Both the position numbers and the translations under genes were made by a program. The notes beneath the pieces are model-generated. The model was given only the letters and a program-made list of their open reading frames with translations, was not told the origin of the DNA and did not search any database. From Novosphingobium rosa NBRC 15208 (GTDB lineage Bacteria > Pseudomonadota > Alphaproteobacteria > Sphingomonadales > Sphingomonadaceae): a stretch of 64,000 bases of DNA. The DNA lies in the NCBI RefSeq assembly GCF_001598555.1, contig NZ_BCZE01000022.1, positions 62,001-126,000 on the forward strand. The letters run 5' to 3'. This document shows positions 8,155 to 14,918 of the stretch, one piece after another (position 1 is the stretch's first letter; each line of letters begins with the position of its first letter).

Positions 8155-8176
8155 GGGGGCGCCTTGGGGCTCCCCC
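8155..8176 (+). promoter_or_regulatory. Hairpin between DUF736 and ardC-like genes
   Basis: GGGGGCGCC, a TTGG loop and GGCTCCCCC form a 9-bp stem with one mismatch, followed by a short T run (ATTTTCC). A smaller stem (GCCTGA/TCAGGC) lies just upstream at 8129-8144. It could be a weak terminator for the DUF736 gene or a leader structure; the next gene starts 54 bases further on. Confidence 0.45.
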
Positions 8177-8230
8177 ACCATTTTCCCGAAGTCGCCCTTT
8201 CCCCCTCACAACTGAAAAGGAGCCTTCGCC

Positions 8231-8833
8231 ATGGTGAAGGAAGCTGCACGCCGCAGGCGTGGGGACGCATCGTTGCGCCCGCAGGAATCGCGTACCGCCC
8301 TCTATGATGAGGTCACCGCCAGGATCATCGCCCAACTCGAAGCAGGCCGCTTTCCATGGGTTCAGCCATGGGCGGCACCGGACGCATCATCGGATGGGCT
8401 GGCACCGGGGATGCCCCGCAACGCCCTGACGTCCCGAGCCTACTCCGGGGTGAACGTCCTGTTGCTGTGGGGCGCTGTCATCGAGCACGCCTATCCCTCG
8501 CAAGGCTGGCTGACGTTCAAACAGGCAATCGAGGCAGGCGGCAGCGTCCGCAAGGGTGAGAAGGGGGTGACCGTGGTCTATGCAGACCGCTTCACTCCGG
8601 AGGCCGAGAAGCAGCGCGCCACCCAGAGCGGGGGCGAGCCACGCAGCATTCCTTTCCTGAAGCGCTTCACCGTCTTCAATGTTGCGCAGTGCGAAGGCCT
8701 GCGCAGTGGTCTGGCCCCCGAGCCCGTCCCGCTTCCAGAGCGCGAAATCGTGCCTGTGGCCGAGGATGCCGGCGAGCATGCCAACGAGCGCACGGCAGGG
8801 CAATCGATCATCGAGGGGAGGGCGGCAGCATGA
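8231..8833 (+). CDS. ArdC-like protein, N-terminal ssDNA-binding domain only
   Basis: A 200-residue protein whose residues 18-160 match the ArdC/TraC N-terminal domain (DUF1738): LYDEVTARIIAQLEAGRFPWVQPW, NALTSRAYSGVNVLLL, GWLTFKQAIEAGGSVRKGEKG, VVYADRF and FTVFNVAQCEGL. Full ArdC antirestriction proteins are about 300 residues and carry a C-terminal metallopeptidase domain with HExxH; that half is absent here, and the protein ends in an acidic tail. The ssDNA-binding part alone could still protect incoming single strands. It overlaps the DUF2958 gene by an ATGA, so the truncation is an established gene boundary rather than a sequencing error. Confidence 0.8.
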   Translation: MVKEAARRRRGDASLRPQESRTALYDEVTARIIAQLEAGRFPWVQPWAAPDASSDGLAPGMPRNALTSRAYSGVNVLLLWGAVIEHAYPSQGWLTFKQAIEAGGSVRKGEKGVTVVYADRFTPEAEKQRATQSGGEPRSIPFLKRFTVFNVAQCEGLRSGLAPEPVPLPEREIVPVAEDAGEHANERTAGQSIIEGRAAA

Positions 8834-9216
8834 TCCTCCTTCCCGACAAGATCCGTGTGGCGCTGGCCGTCAATCGAGCCCGCCATCTTGCCGCCCAGCG
8901 CGATGACAAACCCGAGCCCGATCCGGTGCCCTTGCTCAAACTTTTCAATCCATGCGGCAGCGCCACATGGCTTGCGACCGAGTTGTGCAGCGACGGCGAC
9001 ACCCTTTTCGGGATTGCCGATCTGGGGTTCGGATGCCCCGAGCTGGGTTATTTCAGCCTTGGGGAAATCGCCGCCGTGCGCCTTCCCTTCAATCTCTCCA
9101 TCGAGCGCGATCTGGATTTCGTGACCACCCATCCGCTTTCGATCTGGATGCAGACGGCCCGGTCATTGGGTTCGATCCCACAGGCGGAAATCGCGCTCCA
9201 CATCATCGGCGGCTGA
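8830..9216 (+). CDS. DUF2958-family protein
   Basis: A 128-residue protein resembling DUF2958: LLKLFNPCGSATWLATEL, a central DTLFGIADLGFGCPELGYFSL and IERDLDF. This small family is typical of plasmids and ICEs, usually beside ArdC- and ParB-like genes, and has no assigned biochemical role. The start is the ATG that overlaps the ardC-like stop (ATGA), implying translational coupling. Confidence 0.75.
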   Translation: MILLPDKIRVALAVNRARHLAAQRDDKPEPDPVPLLKLFNPCGSATWLATELCSDGDTLFGIADLGFGCPELGYFSLGEIAAVRLPFNLSIERDLDFVTTHPLSIWMQTARSLGSIPQAEIALHIIGG

Positions 9217-9315
9217 TCGCTGTCGATAGTCGCCCCGGCGGCAAAGAGCTTGCCGTGTCCTGATTGGAAGCAGGCGCGGCCAGACGCAGGCGGGCGTTCC
9301 CCGCCAATTCCGAAA

Positions 9316-9352
9316 ACCGGCCCGCCGATCTTGGAGGGTCAGACGGGCCGGT
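9316..9352 (+). promoter_or_regulatory. Perfect 9-bp inverted repeat upstream of the ParB-like gene
   Basis: ACCGGCCCG (9316-9324) and CGGGCCGGT (9344-9352) are exact complements 19 bases apart and end 20 bases before the ParB-like start codon. The GGAG of the ribosome binding site lies right after the second arm, so a folded stem could influence translation. Confidence 0.5.
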
Positions 9353-9372
9353 ACTCGCTTGGAGTAAGTACC

Positions 9373-11184
9373 ATGAAACTCGACTTTATCGACCTTGGCA
9401 AGCTCTCCGTCAGCAAGGCCAACATGCGTTATGCCAAGAAAGCCCCCGACGTTTCCGATATCCTGCCGACCATGCGGCGGCACGGTGTCATCGTACCTGT
9501 GCTGGTTCGCCAGAACGGCTCGCCCGAGACGTTCGAAATCGTCGCCGGTGCTCGCCGTTTCCATGCTGCGAACCTGATTGCCGATGAACGCCGGGGCGCC
9601 GGGCAGGAGGCTGACCTCATGCCTTGCGCTATTCTCGAAAGCGGAGAAAATGCCGACGCCATCGAGGCTTCGCTGATCGAGAACACTGCCCGCGTCGATC
9701 CAGACGAGGTCAGTCGTTGGGAATGCTTTACCCGTCTGGTGCGTGAAGGGCGCGACGTGGATGATCTGTCCACCACTTTCGGACTTCCCGAGCTGGCGGT
9801 ACGGCGCGCCCTTGCGTTGGGCAATCTGCTGCCCCGTATCCGCGAGGCCTATCGCCGCAAGGAACTCGATGCGACGAGCATTCGCCACCTGACCATGGCG
9901 AGCAAGGCGCAGCAGAAAGCATGGCTGGCCCTTTTCGATGATCCGGAAGGCTGGTGCCCGACCGGCTACCAGTTGAAGCAATGGCTTTTCGGGGGGCAAT
10001 CTATCCCGGTCGCCCATGCCCTCTTTGACACGACGAACATTGGCGGCATCGTGGCCGACCTCTTCGGCGAGGAAAGCTATTTCTCGAACGCAGATGCCTT
10101 CTGGACAGCGCAGAATGCAGCCATTGATGAGCGGCGCGCTGCCTATATCGAAGAAGGTTGGGCCGATGTCGTGATCGTCCCGCCCGCCGAGCACTTTCAT
10201 AATTGGGAGCATACCAAAGCGGCCAAGCGTAAAGGTGGGCGCGTTTATATCGACGTGCGCGCTAACGGCGAAGTCGTCTTCCATGAAGGCTATGTCACAG
10301 CCAAGGAAGGGCGTCGGATCGATGCCGGTGAGACCATCAGTTCAGCCCCGAAAACCATGCGCGCGGAAATTACAGGGCCACTCAATTGCTATGTCGATTT
10401 GCATCGTCACGCTGCTTTGCGCGCGGCGCTGATCGATCATGCCGGGCTCACTTTGCGACTTATGGTTGCCCATGCCATCGCCGGTTCCTCGCTCTGGACC
10501 GTCACCATCGAGAAGCAGAGCACCCGCAACGATGCGATTGCCGAGAGCGTCGAGAACAGCCGGGGAGAGGCCGATTTCGATGCCGCGCGCCGTAAGGTTC
10601 TGGCCCTTCTGGCTTTCGAGCCTGACGAACCGAGCGTGACAGGCGCGGGGAATGGAATGGGCAGCGCTCTGGCCGTCACTTTCCGGCGTCTCATGGCGCT
10701 GGGCGACGATGATGTGCTTTCCATCATTGCTGTGGTAATGGGGGAAACGCTGGCTTCGGGCAGCGCGATCATCGAAGTCGTCGGGCAGCATATCGGCTTG
10801 GATATGGCCCCCTACTGGCAGGCCGATGATGCATTCTTCGACCTGTCGCGCGACCGCGAGGTGCTTCTTTCCATGGCGCGCGAAGTCGCCGGGGATACCG
10901 TTGCCGATGCCAATGCAGGCGAAAAGACCAAGGTCTTGAAGGGCATCATCCGGAATCATCTTGATGGTGCTGAGGGGCGGACGAAGCGCGAAGGCTGGGT
11001 GCCGCGATGGATGACATTCCCGCCAGCGTCCTACACCGAGCGCGGCGGGGTGGGCTCTGTCGAGCAGGCAGCCGGTGCAGCAAAGTCCATCGCGGCGAGC
11101 GAAGCCCCGCAAGCCGATGATGACCCGCAAGGGGATGACCATCCCGAGTCGCCGGATGATGGAGGCGTGCCGCTGGCGGCATGA
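9373..11184 (+). CDS. ParB/Spo0J-type nuclease-domain protein (ICE ParB-like)
   Basis: A 603-residue protein. Residues 1-110 form the ParB N-terminal domain (IVPVLVRQNG, EIVAGARRFHAA as the family's GERR-like box, and ASLIENTARVDPDE). A HTH segment follows (DDLSTTFGLPELAVRRALALGNLLPRI at about 128-155). Residues 200-600 are the long C-terminal part usual for plasmid/ICE ParB-like proteins of this type; it has no recognised catalytic motif. The likely role is element maintenance or DNA binding, possibly CTP-dependent. There is no ParA gene in this window. The ATG at 9373 is preceded by GGAGTAAGTACC. Confidence 0.85.
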   Translation: MKLDFIDLGKLSVSKANMRYAKKAPDVSDILPTMRRHGVIVPVLVRQNGSPETFEIVAGARRFHAANLIADERRGAGQEADLMPCAILESGENADAIEASLIENTARVDPDEVSRWECFTRLVREGRDVDDLSTTFGLPELAVRRALALGNLLPRIREAYRRKELDATSIRHLTMASKAQQKAWLALFDDPEGWCPTGYQLKQWLFGGQSIPVAHALFDTTNIGGIVADLFGEESYFSNADAFWTAQNAAIDERRAAYIEEGWADVVIVPPAEHFHNWEHTKAAKRKGGRVYIDVRANGEVVFHEGYVTAKEGRRIDAGETISSAPKTMRAEITGPLNCYVDLHRHAALRAALIDHAGLTLRLMVAHAIAGSSLWTVTIEKQSTRNDAIAESVENSRGEADFDAARRKVLALLAFEPDEPSVTGAGNGMGSALAVTFRRLMALGDDDVLSIIAVVMGETLASGSAIIEVVGQHIGLDMAPYWQADDAFFDLSRDREVLLSMAREVAGDTVADANAGEKTKVLKGIIRNHLDGAEGRTKREGWVPRWMTFPPASYTERGGVGSVEQAAGAAKSIAASEAPQADDDPQGDDHPESPDDGGVPLAA

Positions 11185-11245
11185 CGGCAGGCGGGGCTGG
11201 CCGCGCGTGTGACCGGCCCCGCCTTGCGTTCCCTTCAGAACTCTA

Positions 11246-11285
11246 GGCAGCGCGTTTGCTTTGGCTTCGCGCTGCCTGCTTTTCC
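11246..11285 (+). terminator. Hairpin after the ParB-like gene, terminator-like
   Basis: GGCAGCGCG (11246-11254) and CGCGCTGCC (11268-11276) form a perfect 9-bp stem followed by TGCTTTTCC. A second stem built from GGCGGGGC and GCCCCGCC lies at about 11190-11224. Together they could end the ParB-like transcript. The next gene's ribosome binding site begins about 14 bases after the stem. Confidence 0.5.
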
Positions 11286-11301
11286 TTATAGGAGAAATGC
11301 C

Positions 11302-11763
11302 ATGGTTGAGCGTGCTTCGGCTTCCATAACCATCGGCGGCAACCTAGCCGCCCGGCTGCTCCCCCAGTTCACGGCCCTTGTCATGGATCAGGGGCTATCG
11401 CTTGAATGGGATGGCGATCCCTTCGTACCCGGCGACTCCATGAGCGGCGCTCCGCTCCGCCTCATGGCTCACGAAGTCGCCTTTGGGCAATTCGGGATGC
11501 TCGAAGGCTTTTGCGTCAACCATCGCCTACCCTTCGTTCGCTGGTCTGATCGCAGCATCTATAGCAGGCCGCAGCGCTGTATCTTTACCGGCTCGGGACA
11601 GCCTCGTTCCTACCGCGTGGATGAAGGGGGCTCGCTGGTGATGGATCGGCGCACCGTAATTGATCTGGGAAGCTTTGGGGCAATCATCGCATGGTTTCGA
11701 CAGGGAAGCTTCATGGTTCCGTCACTTCGGATCATCGGTGATCCTAATGTGCGGGGCGGGTAA
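11302..11763 (+). CDS. Hypothetical protein of the ICE accessory block
   Basis: A 153-residue protein that I do not recognise. It is mostly beta-rich, with aromatic patches (LSLEWDGDPF, FCVNHRLPFVRWSDRS, CIFTGSG) and no signal peptide or membrane helix. The ATG at 11302 was chosen over upstream alternatives because GGAG lies 8 bases before it. It stands alone between two hairpins, after the ParB-like gene and before mucR. Confidence 0.65.
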   Translation: MVERASASITIGGNLAARLLPQFTALVMDQGLSLEWDGDPFVPGDSMSGAPLRLMAHEVAFGQFGMLEGFCVNHRLPFVRWSDRSIYSRPQRCIFTGSGQPRSYRVDEGGSLVMDRRTVIDLGSFGAIIAWFRQGSFMVPSLRIIGDPNVRGG

Positions 11764-11793
11764 AGCAGCCTTGATTTCCCCAAGATTTTCGCG

Positions 11794-11820
11794 CCGCCCG
11801 ATCCCCTCAGGATCGGGCGG
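11794..11820 (+). promoter_or_regulatory. Perfect 11-bp hairpin upstream of the MucR-like gene
   Basis: CCGCCCGATCC (11794-11804), a five-base loop CCTCA and GGATCGGGCGG (11810-11820). It lies 30 bases after the preceding stop codon and about 79 bases before the mucR start. No T run follows directly, so a simple intrinsic terminator is unlikely. Confidence 0.5.
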
Positions 11821-11898
11821 CCATTCTATTCAACCGCAATTTGACGAAGTCGGGAAAGCGGCCTAACCTTTGCGTCCCTCATCCGTGTGAGGATCAAT

Positions 11899-12465
11899 AT
11901 GGCCGAGAACACCTCCAACGTTTCGCCCGGTTTCATTGAGCTTGCAGGCGAAATCACTCTTGCCTGGCTCCAGAATCCCAATGTTCAACCGGGCGCCGAG
12001 GATGTCCCTGCCTTTCTGAAATCCATGCATGCCGCGATTACGGGCCTCACTATTGATGGTGCAGCCGAGGCCGCGCCGGTTGTTCATCAGCCAGCCGTTT
12101 CGGTCCGCACCTCGGTTAAGCCGGACCACATCGTCAGCCTGATCGACGGCAAGAAATATAAGATGCTCAAGCGGCATCTGGCGCTCAATGGCCTTACCCC
12201 AGCTCAATATCGTGACCGATTTGGCCTGAAATCCGACTATCCCATGGTTGCGCCCGCCTATGCGGAACGTCGCCGGGAACTGGCCAAGAAAATCGGGTTG
12301 GGCCAGAAGCTTGCGAAGCCGACCGCGCCCAAGACCAAAGCCGCCTCCAAATCCGGGGCAACGCCGGAGGCAAAGGCCCCGACCACGACTGCCAAACGGC
12401 GTCGGGCCAACAAGAAGGCAGAAGCCGCCGAAACCGCAGTTGCCGTTATGCCGACGCTGGCCTGA
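11899..12465 (+). CDS. MucR/Ros-family transcriptional regulator with degenerate zinc finger
   Basis: A 188-residue protein. Residues 1-70 are the usual MucR N-terminal region (VSPGFIELAGEITLAWLQNPN). Residues 76-138 are the Ros/MucR DNA-binding core (DGKKYKMLKRHLALNGLTPAQ, GLKSDYPMVAPAYAERR, AKKIGLG). The core normally binds zinc with Cys/His residues starting at a CLE/CLD motif; here it reads DHIVSLIDGKK, so the Cys position is Ser, and the second His of the finger is also missing. The tail after 140 is Lys/Ala-rich, like histone H1. MucR proteins regulate surface and transfer genes and bind AT-rich DNA. The start follows GTGAGGATCAAT. Confidence 0.85.
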   Translation: MAENTSNVSPGFIELAGEITLAWLQNPNVQPGAEDVPAFLKSMHAAITGLTIDGAAEAAPVVHQPAVSVRTSVKPDHIVSLIDGKKYKMLKRHLALNGLTPAQYRDRFGLKSDYPMVAPAYAERRRELAKKIGLGQKLAKPTAPKTKAASKSGATPEAKAPTTTAKRRRANKKAEAAETAVAVMPTLA

Positions 12466-12470
12466 AAATC

Positions 12471-12502
12471 GCGGCGCCCGGCCCTTCGGGACCGGGCGCC
12501 GC
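12471..12502 (+). promoter_or_regulatory. Perfect 11-bp hairpin between mucR-like and HEPN genes
   Basis: GCGGCGCCCGG (12471-12481) and CCGGGCGCCGC (12492-12502) pair perfectly, with an inner CCC/GGG around a TTC loop. It begins 5 bases after the mucR stop codon. A terminator without a clear T run, or an mRNA-end stabiliser, is possible. Confidence 0.5.
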
Positions 12503-12562
12503 TTGAGTTCGGTTCACATTTTGCGTCTCAGTGCCGAAGGTTTTCCCAAACAGGAAGCGTCC

Positions 12563-13720
12563 ATGGCCGACTTGCTGTCCACGATGAATGATCTCAAGGC
12601 TGTCATCGAGAAGGAGGGGGCAGCTACCTTACGGCAGAACGCTTCCCCGCAAGAGATCCATGAATTTGGCGACCGCTTGGAGCAGTTCGAGCCCTTCAAG
12701 ACCATCTCAAGGAAGTTCCTGAGCTTTCCCATGGGGGGAGGTCGGACGGGTCGGGGCGTATCGGGGCGCTGGGTCTACTTTCGAATGCTCGACGGAATTG
12801 AGCCCCAAGTCCTGATCGACCAAGCGCAGGCGACCCTTGCCGCCAATCGCTATGAAGCGCGAGAAATTCGTGCTGTCAGAGGTATCGAAATCTCGGAAGT
12901 CCATGCCCTCTTGGACACTCTATCCCTTGTCCCCAGCGGAGCACTGACGCACTCATGGTGCCATGAGCAGGCATTCCCTCGCGGAATGCAGGGCAGCTTT
13001 TGTACCGAGAACACCGCAGCGCTGGTGCATGCCATCGTCGTGGAGCCTGCGTTTCGCGATGGGACCGACGAAGAGCATGAGAAAGCCTTCGAGGCTTTTC
13101 GGAACAAGCGCGCGAAAGACGCTGCGCGTGTTCGCCTTGCCCTTGGACTGGCCAGCGGAGGGCCGGTGCAAATGCCATTCCGCTATTCTGAAGTGGAGAA
13201 TTCCAGCCTGTTCCGCGAAGCGATGAGCGTCTTCTCTCAGGACGGGAACGCCCATTTCTGGGGCGTTGACAGGGAAGTGAACATCGAAGAGGTCCGTTCG
13301 TTTCTGGCAGAATTCGAGAAAATGGATTCTCCCCTAGCGCTTGAGCTCAGCATCGACAGGCTGCTCAGGTCGCGGGTTTTCGGCGAGCTGGAGAACAGGA
13401 TCATCGATCTGGGCATGGCCGCCGAGATAGCATTGATGCACAGCAAGCGCGGCGTCAGTGACGGCAAGAGCGAGATCACGAATAAAATGGCCAACCGTGG
13501 CGCGTGGCTGATCGGCAGCACTCCTGATGAACGGGTAGAGGTCGTGAAACAGCTCTCGGACCTCTATTCAGCCCGGTCTGTCGTCGTCCATACCGGCGAG
13601 GCGAAAGCCGCGTTGCTCCCGCGCGTCGCTGATTTCGACCGTATCGTTGCACAGATTGTCATCGCATTGCTCAAACGTGGCGCTTTCCCTGACTGGAAAC
13701 GCCTTGTGCTCGGCGGCTGA
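12563..13720 (+). CDS. Protein with C-terminal Apea-like HEPN domain
   Basis: A 385-residue protein. The last 120 residues resemble the Apea-like HEPN domain: helices around EITNKMANRGAWLIG and the signature LYSARSVVVHTG, giving R338-x4-H343, the RNase motif of HEPN proteins. The N-terminal 250 residues are unassigned. HEPN RNases are frequent in abortive infection, toxin and CRISPR modules. No antitoxin-like partner is obvious; the 107-residue product downstream is the only candidate. The chosen ATG has AGGAAG upstream; a longer frame runs back into mucR but has an unnatural Arg/Pro-rich composition. Confidence 0.75.
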   Translation: MADLLSTMNDLKAVIEKEGAATLRQNASPQEIHEFGDRLEQFEPFKTISRKFLSFPMGGGRTGRGVSGRWVYFRMLDGIEPQVLIDQAQATLAANRYEAREIRAVRGIEISEVHALLDTLSLVPSGALTHSWCHEQAFPRGMQGSFCTENTAALVHAIVVEPAFRDGTDEEHEKAFEAFRNKRAKDAARVRLALGLASGGPVQMPFRYSEVENSSLFREAMSVFSQDGNAHFWGVDREVNIEEVRSFLAEFEKMDSPLALELSIDRLLRSRVFGELENRIIDLGMAAEIALMHSKRGVSDGKSEITNKMANRGAWLIGSTPDERVEVVKQLSDLYSARSVVVHTGEAKAALLPRVADFDRIVAQIVIALLKRGAFPDWKRLVLGG

Positions 13721-13819
13721 GAAACAGCGCGAAATTGCTGACGCGCAATACCACGGGAATCGTGGGTTTCTGTGGATAGGCGGCTTGAAGCGGTAGCATC
13801 ATGATCGCTACTCGGGGTC

Positions 13820-14143
13820 ATGGGCACCATAGAGAATGAACGCTGGTTGAGTCGCCGTGGCGAAGCGATTCAGATCCTGCGAAAGAACTATGGCGGCTCG
13901 GCTCTCGCGCCTCAGGACCGCCTCATCGAAATCCTGTGGCACGTGTCGCGCAGTATGAAGTCCACGGGCGATCTTGCCGCCGCGCGAAGCCTCGATCCGA
14001 CCTTCATCAAGGACGGACTGACGATGGCCACGGCCCTTGCATTACCCACCGCGATTGCTGCATTCTCAGCGAGTGAAGGCGGTCTCGAGCGCTGCTTTTT
14101 CGATGTTTTCGAGACAGTGTGCGGCGAATTGAGGCAACTGTAA
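13820..14143 (+). CDS. Hypothetical protein
   Basis: A 107-residue, largely helical protein that I do not recognise (RRGEAIQILRKNYGG near the start; GGLERCFFDVFETVCGELRQL at the end). The ribosome binding site is weak. It lies 99 bases after the HEPN gene in the same orientation. A link to that protein, for example as a partner or antitoxin, is only a possibility from position. Confidence 0.5.
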   Translation: MGTIENERWLSRRGEAIQILRKNYGGSALAPQDRLIEILWHVSRSMKSTGDLAAARSLDPTFIKDGLTMATALALPTAIAAFSASEGGLERCFFDVFETVCGELRQL

Positions 14144-14425
14144 CGACCGACAGAGAGGGGTGAGCCTCCAGCATTCCTCCACGGGATAGGGAGATGTCTG
14201 CTGCGGATTTCCCATGATCCGTCGCCGCGCGCACCGCGTCAAGGTCGATGGGGGCCCACCATTTTCCAGGGGCGGTCTGGCGTCAATTGCCATGGCCTCG
14301 ACCACAGTGACGCCCCCGAAAAATCGTGACCCCCATCGCCGCTGGCGCGGCCGCTTCGCGGACCTTGACCCGGCACGCGCGGCGCCGGGCGCGCTTCCTG
14401 TCTTGCGACAATCAGGAGGCAAATC

Positions 14426-14560
14426 ATGAGCATTGAGGCACAGATCGAAGAGCTGCGGGCTGAACTTTTCAACTGCGGGAGCAAGCGCGAACGCACCAAA
14501 ATCGCCCGTGAACTTCAAGCGAAACAGGCCCAACTCGAACGCCATTTGCTCAAGTTTTGA
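14426..14560 (+). CDS. Small coiled-coil-like protein upstream of the relaxase gene
   Basis: A 44-residue product (MSIEAQIEELRAELFNCGSK, then a Lys/Gln/Leu-rich helix ending HLLKF). AGGAGG stands 7 bases before the ATG, a near-perfect ribosome binding site, so translation is likely in spite of the size. Almost the entire protein should be one helix. Its place just before the putative oriT and the relaxase gene suggests an accessory transfer protein, but no family is recognised. Confidence 0.6.
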   Translation: MSIEAQIEELRAELFNCGSKRERTKIARELQAKQAQLERHLLKF

Positions 14561-14918
14561 CCATGTGACACAGGCCTGCGGGCGGTGCCAGGAGGCATCG
14601 TCCGCGCGCCTTTTTCCCATGCCGCGCGATGCTGGGGGAAGATGGGAAGGAATGGCGGGGGGATCGAGAGGCCGGGGTAGGGGGTAAGCGCCGGAATGCA
14701 AGATAGAGGCAAGATCTCGCGGATCTTGCCATGTGATTGTCTGCACATCTTTTTTTCCGGAGAATTCACGAGACAACGGTACCCGCCGCGAGATGTGGGA
14801 CTTAAAATGACCGCGAATCCGCCATTGCCGCTGTCTCTCCGCAAGAGGACTTGCGGTCTCAGGTGCCTGTGGCATGTTTGGGGCGTGGAGCGTCATTCCA
14901 GCCGTGGAAGGATGCCCC
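14561..14918. other. oriT: Candidate oriT region upstream of the relaxase gene
   Basis: This 358-base gap between the 44-residue gene and the relaxase gene holds a perfect 9-bp inverted repeat, GGCAAGATC (14708-14716), loop TCGCG, GATCTTGCC (14722-14730). It is followed by an AT-richer stretch with a short ATGTG/CACAT stem at 14731-14748 and a run of seven T. An inverted repeat beside an AT-rich segment immediately upstream of the relaxase gene is the usual layout of oriT. No nick consensus was recognised, so oriT is inference; the second stem with its T run could also be a terminator. Confidence 0.4.

Noticed and set aside
12248..12562. Longer N-terminus for the HEPN protein
   Set aside because: The extension overlaps mucR and has Arg/Pro-rich antisense-like composition; the ATG at 12563 has its own ribosome binding site.
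14066..14896. Minus-strand frame of 276 codons over the region before the relaxase gene
   Set aside because: Pro/Arg-rich composition, no ribosome binding site, and it runs across the small 44-residue gene and the oriT candidate.
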